A stretch of DNA of 64,000 nucleotides, taken from assembly GCA_004369045.1 (NCBI GenBank), contig ML213510.1:151836-215835 (forward strand). Reading direction: 5' to 3'. Positions 1 to 11,248 of this stretch are shown here, in pieces; positions within the stretch are counted from its first letter, which is position 1; the number at the start of each line of letters is the position of its first letter. The notes beneath the pieces are model-generated. The model made no database searches. It was not told where the DNA came from and worked only from the letters and a program-made list of their open reading frames with translations. Source of the stretch: Heliocybe sulcata (taxonomy: Eukaryota; Basidiomycota; Agaricomycetes; Gloeophyllales; Gloeophyllaceae). Both the position numbers and the translations under genes were made by a program.

Positions 1-42
1 ATAATGCCTGTCAATATGCTAACAATGTTATCAGTTGGTTAA

Positions 43-354
43 TCACTCAATAGCAGAAGCACCATGCCACAGCATCAATGGCCACCCAAATGATAGAGAA
101 TGACTGATACAAATTCTAAGAAGTAATGACAGCCTTACCACAATGAAGGTTTCAAATGAGTTCAGAATTGCATTACACCGTTCCCACTTACATGGGAATT
201 CCTTAAAGCACTTTTCTGCCAAGTCAACAAACCGTGGTAATGTTAGGTGGACAGCTTCCATGATCACAAGCTTGGTATGAGAGCTCCAGAACACATGCCA
301 CCACTCTCCTTGCCTTGCTTTATGTAGTGTTCCATCCAGGAGCATTTTGAACAA
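43..354 (-). other. Unassigned AT-rich reading frame at left edge
   Basis: An open frame of about 103 codons sits in the AT-rich leftmost 500 bases, just downstream of phosphomannomutase. It has no motif I recognise. Its base composition is clearly lower in GC than the genes to the right, which would fit a degraded mobile-element fragment or ordinary intergenic DNA. Nothing in the surrounding sequence (no terminal repeats, no second exon that I can join) supports a functional gene. I list it only so that the left edge is accounted for. Confidence 0.15.
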
Positions 355-524
355 TACCAGATGTCTTTCCCTAGACGTCAGTGGAAGTCACGGAAATCAA
401 GCAATCAATGCACATAATCCCAGAGAGTCACTAGTGTGAACATGCAATGACCCTGACTATAATGTAATAGAGTGTACTGCCATTACGCAACAATACAATT
501 ATGACACCACAATGACTGATTACA

Positions 525-1620
525 CTACAGATTGAATGTTTCCTTCAGAAGACGTATTGTATCAGTGGGACTTGCTACTGAATGCCCGACAACACGTGGA
601 TCGGTGAATATCTCATAATCATTACCACCCTGTATTGTCACTGTCAGATGGAAAAGTAATTCATAGATGTGGTGCAACAAACCTGGTGTGTCTTATCACC
701 AAAGAAATGAATTTCATCAAACTGATCAGACTCAACATGCCGGAGACAGTACGTCTTGTCCCACCCATTGGGGAAAATATCGAAAGAGATTTGCCCACCA
801 ATAGCAAAATTTAAGCCATAATCACCAAACTTTTCACGTAAAACCTTGACAAAGGCTTCCCGGACATGGTGGATCTGGACCAACATATGAATGGTGAGAA
901 ATGACAGTGACTTGTCATGGGCTTACATTGTCATAAGCATTGAATTGGAGCCGTTCCTCTATTCTGCAGTAATAGGGTGATCAATTATTTGCAATGGGTT
1001 ATGCTATATTCAACATACGTCGCATTCCGGCCAATTGGACTAACATTGATCATTCCATTACGGAACTCGATGAATGTTCCCCTGCGGATCCATGTTAGCA
1101 GGGTCAATATAGTTGAACGACCATTTTACCTCTTGATGGGAATGTCCAAGTCGGCGATATAGTGGAGGATGAAGTTCGCGAGCTTCTTGTACCGCTCTTC
1201 GCCCACGAACTTGATGAAGGATTGTGATGGTAGAGCTACGCCCAATCTGTATGCGGTAAGGCCATTCTCTGCGAATGCGAAGTCAAAGTCTTCAATGGCT
1301 AGCCATGGCGCAGGGCTCGCGTGAGTATTCCACTAACGAGAGGCCACTGCTGTAATCACCATTGAACTCCCCGGGAACGGACAGCTGCCCAGATATTTTG
1401 ACAAGGTCCGAGCCCCCCACAAATCCAATCGCTGCTTTCTTCCTCAGGGTACGCAAGAGCTGTACCATCTCCGGGGAGACTAACTGACTGAACAGATCAA
1501 GGTATGGACTGGCGACTGCGCAACGAGCCTACATACTCTGCGCGCTGGAGTCAGAGTCTCGTCGACGTCGAACAGGATCAACTTTTTGAGAGGACGATCG
1601 GCAAACGTTTGGGAGACCAT
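525..1620 (-). CDS. SEC53: Phosphomannomutase (HAD superfamily)
   Basis: This cytosolic enzyme interconverts mannose-6-phosphate and mannose-1-phosphate, feeding GDP-mannose synthesis for N-glycans, O-mannosylation and GPI anchors. The first exon encodes a start MVSQTF followed by [14 protein letters not shown], holding the two catalytic aspartates of the HAD DxDxT motif. Later exons give [38 protein letters not shown] and FFGDKT, and the last gives [18 protein letters not shown], all family signatures in the expected order. The frame ends in ETFNL and a stop at 525-527. The gene is split by several short introns, one of them between FFGDKT and GGNDYEIF. Length is close to the usual 250 residues. 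The start at 1620 was chosen because it directly precedes the conserved N-terminus. Its neighbour Vms1 is divergent, about 250 bases away. Confidence 0.95.
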
Positions 1621-1870
1621 TTTCTTAGCTGAGGAGACAGACGATGGTGGCACAGGAGGGCTGGCAGCTGAGGCAGTACGTGCAGGAGCTTGCAGACGTG
1701 ACTGCTATACGCGGAGCTATAGATGGCCTCGGTTCGGGTATCGCCGAATATGCACTTATATGCGGCACCGCGTCTCGAGATTCACTCTGACTTCAACCCG
1801 CTTATAATATAACTTAAGTCTCGCAGTTCATCCCTCATCTAGAGATTCTAACTAGGCGTCATCCTAAGCC

Positions 1871-4133
1871 ATGGCTCGGTACGAAAATTATCATGTCTAC
1901 TCTCTATCGCAAGAGCTACTAGATACTCTAACGCCTCGAAGTCTGATTACCAAGACCCAGGAAGTTGCAAGATCGCCTTCGCCGGAAGCACCTCCTCTTA
2001 CCACCAGCGCTGGACCAGGCGGAAGATCATGTATCATCTGTTTGGGCGCTACTTTTACCGATGTCGACGGGCAGCGGAGCCACTTCCGTTCTGACTGGCA
2101 TCGGTACAACGTCAAGTCCAGACTGACTGGTGGAAAGACAGTGAGCGAGTCGGAGTTCACTCGCCTGATGGAAAGTGTGTGTGCAGCATCGCCTAATCTC
2201 TATAGGAATTGATTGCCCAATCTCTATTTCCAGGTCTAGACGATTCCTTGTCTGGGTCTGCTTCATCCTCTGAAGATGACGAGGACTCGGACGCTTCAGA
2301 CGCTGTCGCAAATCTTGTAAACAAGCGCGAGGAACAAACTCAATCTCCTTCTCCTACTCCAGATTCTCAGAAAATCCCACAAACCGCCCTCGTATGGTTC
2401 CACTCGCCTCCCGCCACCCAGCTCGGCATTTACAAAGCCATCTTCTCTCCTTCCTTGTCCCCATCTTCTTATCTAGCTGAACTGAGAGGTCTGCAGAAGC
2501 GGGAAGCAGAGGGACGAACCTGGGCAGTGTTCATGGTTGCGGGCGGTCATTTTGCCGGGGCCATCGTGCGTGTGCAGCGTCCTGAGGACGAGCAAGAGGA
2601 CGTCAAGCCTAAGAAGGGGAAACAGCGTGTACCAAAACCGGATACAGAGGTGCTAAAGCACAAGACCTTTCACCGTTACACGAGTTTGTATTCCTCATGG
2701 AAATACGGTAGCGATATTATTACTTACGCCCATACCCACACAGCCCGTAGGAAGCAAGGAGGATCTCAGTCGCTTAACGACAAATCAAAGGGTGCAGCGA
2801 TCAGTGCGGGCGCTATGCTACGTCGATACGGCGAGCAAGCCTTACGGGATGTAAGTTCATGCTTGTCGTCTTCTTGTCCACATGCACTGACGCTTATCAT
2901 CTGCACAGGACATAAGAAAACTGTTAACCGACTGGGCTGAAGATATTTACGACTGCGAACGCATATGGATCCGAGCGAATACATCGAATAGACGCATCTT
3001 CTTGGATTACGAAGAGGCCGTCATCACAAAAGGTGCGTTGCTAGTTAGGAAGTGGGAGATTGCGCTGAACACCTGGACCACAGGTGATGAACGACTCCGC
3101 ACATTCCCTTTCCCTACTAGGCGACCTGTAAGTTGCGTATTCACAACAGACTGTGCTTCGATTATCTCACAAGTCGAATTAGACTCAAGCAGAGTTAACC
3201 CGATGTCTAATGGAGCTGACACGAGTCAAAGTATCCCACTTCACTGAAGACGAGCTGAAAGCACAGGATGAAGCCTACCTCGCCTCCCTTCCGAAGCCAA
3301 GACCGCAGCCAGTCGTAGCGGCGCCCACACCACCGCCTGAGAAACCCTCCCAGCCTAGGTTGACAAAGGAAGAGGAAGCTCTCCGAGACAAATGGGAGCG
3401 CCTCATCGAGATGGTCTCAAAGGGCCGTCTAGAGCCGCTCAAATCATTCTGGGTCCGCGAGGGTGCTAATCTAGGGGGAGTAGATGCGGTCGTCCCGGAC
3501 ATCGCAGGGGGAGGTGAGTATAGGGGGACGCTACTACACATCGCCACGCAAGCTGGACAGGAAGAGGTCATGCGATGGCTTCTCGAGGAGGCCCGCGCCG
3601 ATCCGACGGTGGAGGTCCCGAGCCTTGACGGAGTCGAAGAGGAAGAAGACGATACTGGGAATAAACACGAAGAGGACAGGTCCGCAACATCGGAAGTTCG
3701 CAAAGGGCGAAGCAGGCGAACAGCATATGACCTCGCACGCACGAAAGAAATTCGCAACGTCTTCAGGAGGTGCGCAGCTGCCCACCCCGACTGGTGGGAT
3801 TGGCTCGGTGCGGCGCACGTCCCGAGCGTGCTCACACAGGAGATGGAGGAGGGGCAGGAGGAGAAGAAGAAGGTCCGGCGGAAGGGGCTGAAAGATAAGC
3901 TCCGTGAGCGGCAGGTGAAAGAAAAGGAGAAGGAGGAGGAGGCCCCTCCCCCGCCGCCGCCCACGGAGAAGCCTGCATCTCGCATTCAAGAGGCGACCGG
4001 CCCCAGGAAGCTGGGTGGCGGAACAGGTGGCGCGGAAGGAATCGCTGGTCTGACGCCGGAGATGAGGGCAAAGGTCGAACGCGAGCGTCGCGCCAGGGCT
4101 GCCGAAACACGACTGAAGAAGCTCGGGGGCTGA
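1871..4133 (+). CDS. VMS1: Vms1/ANKZF1 peptidyl-tRNA hydrolase
   Basis: Vms1 releases nascent chains from stalled 60S ribosomes in ribosome quality control and recruits Cdc48/p97. Exons join(1871..2174, 2234..2850, 2909..3032, 3084..3127, 3183..4133) give 679 residues in one frame. Domains in order: a C2H2-like zinc finger (CIICLGATF then HFRSDWHRYNVK, near residue 60), the eRF1-like VLRF1 domain (HKTFHRYTSLYSSWKYGSD through GGSQSLND, where the glutamine matches the catalytic one of yeast and human proteins), an ankyrin repeat (GTLLHIATQAGQEEVMRWLL), a charged Lys/Glu/Pro-rich stretch, and a C-terminal RERRARAAETR that fits the VCP-interacting motif Rx5AAx2R exactly. All parts of a working protein appear present. 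It converges on the aminotransferase gene to its right. Confidence 0.94.
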
Positions 4134-4490
4134 TGTGGCTAACCCTATCATATCTTCTCCCGTAATCTACAGTCCTAACATTAGCAGATAGATAGTACCG
4201 ATACTTTTGAGGAATCCTGCAGCCCATATTGCCGTCCTCTCCCACATCCGCAGTTGCGCCTGGCGCATGTGCTACTTATAGCTGGTTTTTGAGTCCGGAG
4301 TCGGATACGCGTGGAAGTTGCATAGCGGGATCGCATGTATGCGAGCTTGCTAAGACATTCCCCGACGTTTACACGGTCATCCTTGAAGACGATTTCATAA
4401 TCTGGCCGGTCTCCTAAAGCTACACATTTGCCTTAAATAGGTATTCCTTTCCTCTAAATAGACGTGTGCTGGTTTGAATCGTACGCCACC
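4134..4490. other. Convergent intergenic region, Vms1 / aminotransferase
   Basis: This is the shared 3' flank of two convergent genes. I see no coding exon, repeat or RNA gene here. Short open frames exist but look random. Confidence 0.6.
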
Positions 4491-6615
4491 TTACACTTTC
4501 TTGCTTTCAATCGCTTGTCCGATAGCTTCCTTCATGGATGCAATAACCTTGTCAATGTCACCTCGCTGCTCGTCTACAACGCTGATACCCATATGCCTGT
4601 TAAGGGAAGGTATATCAGCACAGGGCGTAGTAGACAATAAAAACCAGTTCGAACCCGATGCGGAAGTATTTCTCTAACAAAGTGCGAATAGCTCCCGTCA
4701 GCTTGAAGGAATGTCTAATTGACAGAGAAGAGACGCACCCTTCATGGCCTTGTGTAAGCCAGCTGCGACAATGACATCTTTCTTGAAGAGACGAGGGAGC
4801 ACATCGGGGGCTGTCACACCGTCGGGGAAGTAGAACTAGCAGCGCAAGAATAGTAATCAGTATTGTATGCGGAGGGCAATGAGAAAACAAGTAAAAGTAC
4901 CGCGCTCATCCCATTGGCTGCGAAGTTCTCGTCCAGCGGCACTTGCTTAAGACCGAGCTCCCTAGCAGCGGCCTTGATCTTCTTACTCGCCTCCCGGTGG
5001 AGCTGAAGACGTTCTCCAAGGCTCGGCGAGCCCTTGGTAATACGCGTTAGAGACGCGTGATAGGCGTAGATGAGGTTAACTGGAGGCGTGGCGAAGTACG
5101 CGGGCGACCCCTTTTCGTACGCTTGCATAATGGGAAGCCATCTGGACAGAACGATGAGGCTACTGCTGACGAGGAGAGACGGGAATACACACTTCTTCCA
5201 GCTCGCATAGTACGAGTTCGGGGGAATCTTGCGGTTCTCGAAAACCTAAACAAAGGGTCAACATTGGAGAAGTCATGACAGACCATAGCATACTTTAATA
5301 GCCTTCTCGCTTGCCACGAGAATGCTCAATCCAGGAGGAGTGCCCAGGCCCTTCTGACTGGCGGTCAAGACGACATCGATTCCCCAATCGTCCATGCGAA
5401 TCTCTTCGCTCGCGACGGAGCACACGCCGTCTAAGGCAGTCTGCCAGAGACATGTTGAATGCCATTGCTACATCTGGATAGAAGACGCACTTACCAGTGT
5501 CTCCGGAGAAACCTTTTTGACGGTCTCAGCGATAGATTTCGCGTCCGACAAAACGCCTGTAGTCAACGGTTAGCGCATGTCGCCTACTACATCTTCCATC
5601 TGATGTGTACTGACCGGTAGACGTGTCTACATGGGTAAAGGTAACAATCTTCGGTGATTTTTCGGTAGTGTCAGTCTCCATCTTGTTTTTGAAGGATCAC
5701 ATGCTCGGAGTTGCACTGACCTTGTATTTCTTAGTCTTCAGAGCTGATTCTATATCGGCCTGACTGACAACGCCGCCGACCTCGGCAGTAATCTGGTCCA
5801 CTTTGGCACCATAGGTCTGCAGACTGATAGGCTGGGGTGAGAAGTCGGACATGACAAATGAGAATGCTCGCTACTAACCAGTCGGCAAAACTGTCTCCAA
5901 AGTAACCGGTGTTGAGCACAAGGACATCCTCACCAGGCTCTACGAGATTCGATGCGACCTGCAGACCGCATTAGGGGCTGTTGATCTGGGAGCCAATTAC
6001 GCAGCTTACTTGATCCCAGCCAAGCGTACCCGACCCAGCGATGAGGAACGGTTGTCCTGTGGTTGTTAGGAGTACCTCCCTGCAAGGCGAGCGTCATTAG
6101 CAGGGGGAAATAAAGCCTGAACGGCGCAGACCTTGTCATACGGATACAGTCTCCCAGCACTGGCACAAACTCCGCCGAGACATGAGACATCGAGGGGTGC
6201 GCATTGGCGTAGAGGACCTGTGATTTCCTAGTAAGATTTGGGTCACGGGCAAATGCGACGATATGAACGTACATCGTCCGCGACTTCGATCGGTCCCGGG
6301 ATACTGCAGCCTGGTGTCATGTATTGTTCCTTCCACTGCACTTGATACACTTACACCAGTAACCTATTGACGATCCTGTCAACTGTGCGCCGATCTCACC
6401 AGGAATCTTGGCTTACCTATGGGGGTCCTGGTAGCCGTATAAGGTCCATCACTGCTATCTCTGAGAAAAGTCGACGCTCTTACTTGCTTGAAACTTGCGG
6501 CGGACGACATTGTGGCCCTAGTACCAACAGAAGCTGGGCGTAAAGCAACCAGGGAGGTCGGTCGAGGGATAGCAGCGATATGAGCTCGTATTCCGGTTAC
6601 AATCCTTGTCGCCAT
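4491..6615 (-). CDS. AGX1: Alanine-glyoxylate / serine-pyruvate aminotransferase
   Basis: A class V PLP-dependent aminotransferase that turns glyoxylate and alanine into glycine and pyruvate. Signatures in order: HRLLVIPGPIEVADDVLYA, NAHPSMSHVSAEFVPV, the PLP-lysine segment DVVLTASQKGLG, and SPAYFATPPVNLIYAYHASL, ending AIGQAIESKKV. The gene is split into many exons. One of them (6355-6363) is only 9 nt long and supplies the residues Leu-Leu-Val of the conserved PGP entry; the frame closes only if it is used. The N-terminus MATRIVTGIRAHIAAI is basic and amphipathic, like a mitochondrial presequence, and a second Met at codon 36 (MSSAASFKQ) directly precedes the enzyme core. The C-terminus does not end in a standard peroxisomal PTS1. 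Function is well supported; localisation is inferred. Confidence 0.94.
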
Positions 6616-6822
6616 AACGGGTAACAACTCTCCGTCCTAGGTTTTTCCCCTCGGCCCGCCGCTAGCATGACTCATGGGAAAGGTAGAACTTCCACGAAAA
6701 GACTGACAAGAATAACGAGCGCGACGGAGTCAGGTAAGACAGTATTCCTCGTATCAAGTCAGTCCGTGCAAAGTCATATGATGTATTCAGTCGAAAGTAG
6801 CGTAAAGAACCGCCCGAGTCTA

Positions 6823-9312
6823 TCACCGACCAGCCAAGACACGCGAGTCGCCATCAATTACCCCGTTCGCGCTGCCGCCACCCACTATGCCAGAGATCGT
6901 CCTCTGCATATCTGTCCACTCCGATTCGCGAGGTATCGCCATGTCGCCAATATCATATACGTACAACTTCCCGTCACTACCGCCTAGTGCAGCGCGGCGC
7001 CCGTCCTTGCTGTCCCATTGAATCTTATTTATGGCGCGCCCGGATCCTACACTTGTGGAGACCACGGGAACCTGTAATGACAAACATAAGCCCGCCGTAG
7101 GCTCACCGGTACATCCATGGATCGTCAGTGCACCCACCTCTGTATCTTGGTTGAGGTTCCAGAGTAAGAACTTGCCAGACCCGTCGGCAGTTCCGAATAG
7201 GGCTGGGTGCGACGGATGCCATTTCACATCGTACACGTAGTCATCAGCTTCGTCGAAGGAGTAGACAGGAGCTACTGGGTGAGCAGCCGTGGAGGGCTTC
7301 GCCAGAGACTTGGCTCTCCAAAGTTTGACCGTCCAATCAACTGAACAAGTAAGGAATAGGTCCGAGAAATCGACAGGGCCCACGAGCGGGTGGAAATGGA
7401 TCCCCATAATAGGGCCCGAATGTCCTCGGTAAATGTCGTATTGGTTCAGGCCCGCCTTGGCTCCAGCCCGGTCATAGCGATTGGCCTGATAGATGTTTCC
7501 TTCTTCAGTCCCAACCCAGAACGTCGTGGTCTCATTGTCGGGGAAATCCAGGGTTGTGATGGCCACCTCACCCGTCTTACTGTGGCCGGCATGCACCAAT
7601 TCCAAGGTTTCCTGAGGAGTTGAATAGATTTCAGAATCAGGCTAGACTGCCACCGATTAGGCCCTACCTGAGGCTGAGCCAGCATGTCGACCAGCCAACT
7701 GCATACCAAGCCATCGGTACTACTCGTTATGAGATTGTGTGCATTTTGGGTACCGACCATTTGCATCGCATAGACAGGATGCGTATGGCCAGCCGCCGAT
7801 AATGGTGTCTTCAAAACTGGCAAGTGTTTCGACCGCGTATCCCATAAAAGGATCTGGCCTGAATACGTGCCACCAAAGACAAGGTTTGGGTGGAAAGGAG
7901 AGAACGTCACGGAAAGGACGTCCGACTGCAGTAATGCTCTCAGTTTACAAACGAATGACTGTAGCTAAGACGCTCACCTGGGAGTGGAAGATGAATTCGG
8001 GCCGCTCGAGCAAGTGCAAGTTCCAAACAGCTACAATACCATCTGGCTCATTGAGAGCCGCTGGATTCTTATTATACGACGCGCAGCTGAGTTCGGGATA
8101 CTAGCGGCAGAGAATAAACTACCATTCCTTTCAGATGGCATGATCATGGCATACCTTCGGCGACCAATCAACGTCCGTTACTGACCTGTTCTTGCAGTAT
8201 CTCTCGTCCCAGAAAGCACAAACACGTTTGACACGTTTGCCTTCAGAGTCATCTCTAGCAGTGCCATTGAGATTTGTGAAATGAAAGTGATAGGACCGGG
8301 ATGCTTACGCTCCAGCCTCTGCGCCAACAGTATAATCTCGGATATAATCGTAGTTGTCGTTGAGAGCACGCTCGACAATCTTCGACGATTGCTCCACAAA
8401 GTCCAGGAATTCCGGTGAGGTAAATACGCTTAGTTTCTCCTCTTCGGTCAACTCTGGCCACTCAAGGGAATATCACAGTCAGCAACATTCATGCACGCCA
8501 TTGATCATAATGTTCCTCACCTCGTATTTCTTGCTCAATCTCCTTGTCAAGTTTTGAGCTTTCCTCTTCAAGTTCCTCCTCGCGAGCCCGCTCTTCCAGC
8601 TCCCGTTCCTTCTCCCGTAGTATGCGTTCACGGATCTCTTCTTCGATGTTCAGGGAAGGTTCTGTCTCAGTCGACATCGTTTGCACTTCCTTGTTGTATA
8701 TCACTCGCTCCTAATATGCAATAAATTAATCCTGTGATATCTGCGCTTCATGAGAGCATACCTTCTGTGGTAACTCGAAGAGTTCCTGCTCTACATCGAT
8801 TAAATCAGGAACAAGTCGCGGGGTCATTGTGCTGGATAACCGCATTAGAAGACAACAGGGTTGATATCCAGGAGTACCGACCGTTCCATGACATTGTCGG
8901 TCGCCGAATGGGCCAGCGTAGTCCCAAGACTGAGTGCCTCAGAACCGAAGTCGCTTTGACTTTGTCGACTTAGCCTCCCAGAGAGAGCGGACGGGCCTGC
9001 GAGGCTACTTCCTTGTCCAATAGATGGTGTCCCAGGTACTGAGGATGACGGTGTCAGATCCCCTGCGCTGTCTATTCCCCGCCTGCCACCCAGCAGTGAG
9101 TTCACGAGATCGTCCACATCTCGCCGGACTGTTACTGGGGCTGTCTGAGACAAGCAATATTATGACAGACTGTAGCATGCAAGGACAACTACACTCGCAC
9201 CTCCGACATGCGCCGTTCCGTATCTGCCCTCTGCCTGTCCGCCCTTGCCTTTCGCAACTCATTAAGCTTCTGTCTCTTCGCCTCGATTTCAGCCCTGCGT
9301 TTGTCCGACATA
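6823..9312 (-). CDS. Cytoplasmic dynein intermediate chain
   Basis: The intermediate chain scaffolds the dynein motor, binding light chains and dynactin through its N-terminus and the heavy chain through its WD40 propeller. The start [20 protein letters not shown] opens a coiled coil, followed by a Ser/Thr-rich linker, a second charged helix ([19 protein letters not shown]) and WD40 repeats with family hallmarks: [79 protein letters not shown] and [18 protein letters not shown]. At least six exons are used. The intron at 7072-7137 is 66 nt, in frame and without stop codons, so unspliced RNA would add 22 residues between the words TE and VPVVSTS. It is divergent from SEN2 with 196 bases between the start codons. 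Confidence 0.94.
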
Positions 9313-9508
9313 TCCACCAGATAATAAAAAGGTATTGAAGGGTATCAGTGCTGCCACGGTGGCCAGAACTCGTTGTCAGAGCGGAACGTTGATGTGGAAG
9401 ACGCGCATCCAGCAGCTCTCCTAAAGATGGATCGGCCTGCGCCGATCATGCTTTCGGGGGAAATAACGATGTCGCTCTTTCGTCCCATCCTTGACCGATC
9501 CACCTGCT

Positions 9509-10941
9509 ATGTCCTCAGTCCCACCTCAGGCTCGTGAACCTGGAAAGAAGAAAGGCGGCAACTCTCGCAGAAATGAGAACAATCGCATATACGCAGACCC
9601 TTTTCCGCTCGTATTCTCTCCAGAAGAGAGAGGTATCTTGTCGAGTCATACTGTCTTAGGTTTGTTTGGATTCTCGGGCTCTCGCATCGTGAATCCGCAC
9701 TGCGAAGGCATCTATGACGTGTGTACGAGATCAGTGTGGGTGAACAACTCCGACCATTCGACTATCCTATGGCGGAGAGGCTTCTTTGGCAAAGGTACCC
9801 TATCACGGAGCGAACCCAGTTGGCTAGCTAGACAACTCAATGCGAGGCAGAATGCCGAGAAAAGTACCTCTCTATGCAGCTCATCCATTGTTAGTTGACT
9901 CATTCGCCACAGACATGGTCTCTGAGCAGGTTACCGCAAACCGCAGAGCTGAGCGAAAGCAATTCAAGCTCGACCGAGCCAGAGCAATTGCCCAGGCGGC
10001 GGAAGCAGCTGAGGCAGCATTCAAGGAGGGACGGGTACTGACAGTCGAGGAGACGGGCATTGTCATCCCATCTGCCGCCACTTGGAAGCCATCGAGGTCT
10101 TCGTCGCCTCCACCACCTCTATCAAATGGCCCACCGACCTCGGCGGCTCAGAAAGACCAACCGCTAGATGAGGATATACCCGAAAATTTGGAGCATCTAC
10201 AGCTGACATTGCAAGAAGCCTTTTTTCTCCTGTGGACGCTAGATTGTCTGACCGTTGTTGATCCTAATACGGTAGATTCAATAAATATCCGTTCTGTGAT
10301 CCAAGCTCAAGCAGTTGTGCAGAACTGCGCTATGACGCTCCAGCAGATTTGGCAGAGGTTCCAGCAAGCCCACTTACCTCCTTACCCCAGTCATCCAGCT
10401 GATCCGACCAGCTTACGCTTCGACAACCCCTTCCTGATTAATTACGTTGTCTACCATCATTACCGGTCACTAGGCTGGGTAATCAGGAATGGCATCAAGT
10501 TCTGTGTTGACTATCTATTGTACAAGCGAGGTCCTGTATTCCATCACGCTGAGTAAGGTTCTGTCCTGGTTCTCATTCTCGAGCGTTCTGATGTTACGTC
10601 TAGGTTCGCACTGGTGGTCTGCCCGGTGTACGAAGACGAAGACGATCGTCAAACTTGTCCGTTTGATCTGCAGAATGTTGACCCTTTCTCGTGGACATGG
10701 CTCAGCACCGTGAATCGGGTCAATTCACAAGTCCAGAAGGTGCGCCATGATCGTCACTTCCTCCTGAGAGTGGCGGCCGTAACTTGAAACGAATGACTAG
10801 ACCCTTGTGCTAACGTATGTCACCATCCCGGCCCGCTCTCGATGCAACGCAGAACTCCTAGCTTCCCCCGCTTGCTTGCAATACTTCTCGATCCGGGAAG
10901 TTGTACTGCGAAGATTCATTCCGGCGAGAATGCGAGACTAG
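9509..10941 (+). CDS. SEN2: tRNA-splicing endonuclease catalytic subunit Sen2
   Basis: Sen2 cuts the 5' splice site of intron-containing pre-tRNAs within the four-subunit endonuclease. Exons join(9509..9863, 9913..10552, 10604..10739, 10801..10941) give 423 residues. The N-terminal half carries VTANRRAERKQFK and a long basic/alanine-rich helix. The C-terminal nuclease fold shows [35 protein letters not shown], with the catalytic tyrosine and histidine, and VNSQVQKTLVLTYV, which carries the catalytic lysine exactly at an exon border (10739/10801). The first acceptor (9912) was picked over the later CAG at about 9931 because only it keeps the frame. Start chosen at MSSVPPQ; an upstream TTG in the same frame was not used. 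Confidence 0.93.
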
Positions 10942-11248
10942 GCATGGTTGCCGTTAATTCCTTTTTGCAATTAATGTCTGCCATAAATACAACGATACTC
11001 GACACAGCCAATTCTAAGTGCGATCCTATAAACAAATAGCAGTCTCTTGAAAGCCTAATGCACACGGTCAGATCACGAGCAAGAACCTCCCTCGCACTCT
11101 TCCGAGACCCTCCACCACCACACCATGATACTACCAGCGGAAGACGAACGCAGAAGAACTTGCCAGTTCACCGGGTAGACGTCAGGCTCGTGACTCCCGA
11201 AATCTCCTTCCACGGTATGGCCGCTCAGCATTCGCGCAGGATCCCGGA
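10942..11248. other. Convergent intergenic region, SEN2 / THP3
   Basis: Shared 3' flank of two convergent genes. No exon, repeat or RNA gene is visible. Confidence 0.55.

Noticed and set aside
1-500. Transposon at the left edge
   Set aside because: Lower GC content alone; no terminal repeats or transposase motifs could be shown.
3275-3985. 236-codon minus-strand frame opposite VMS1
   Set aside because: Serine/proline-rich mirror of the Glu/Lys-rich Vms1 coding strand; a composition shadow.
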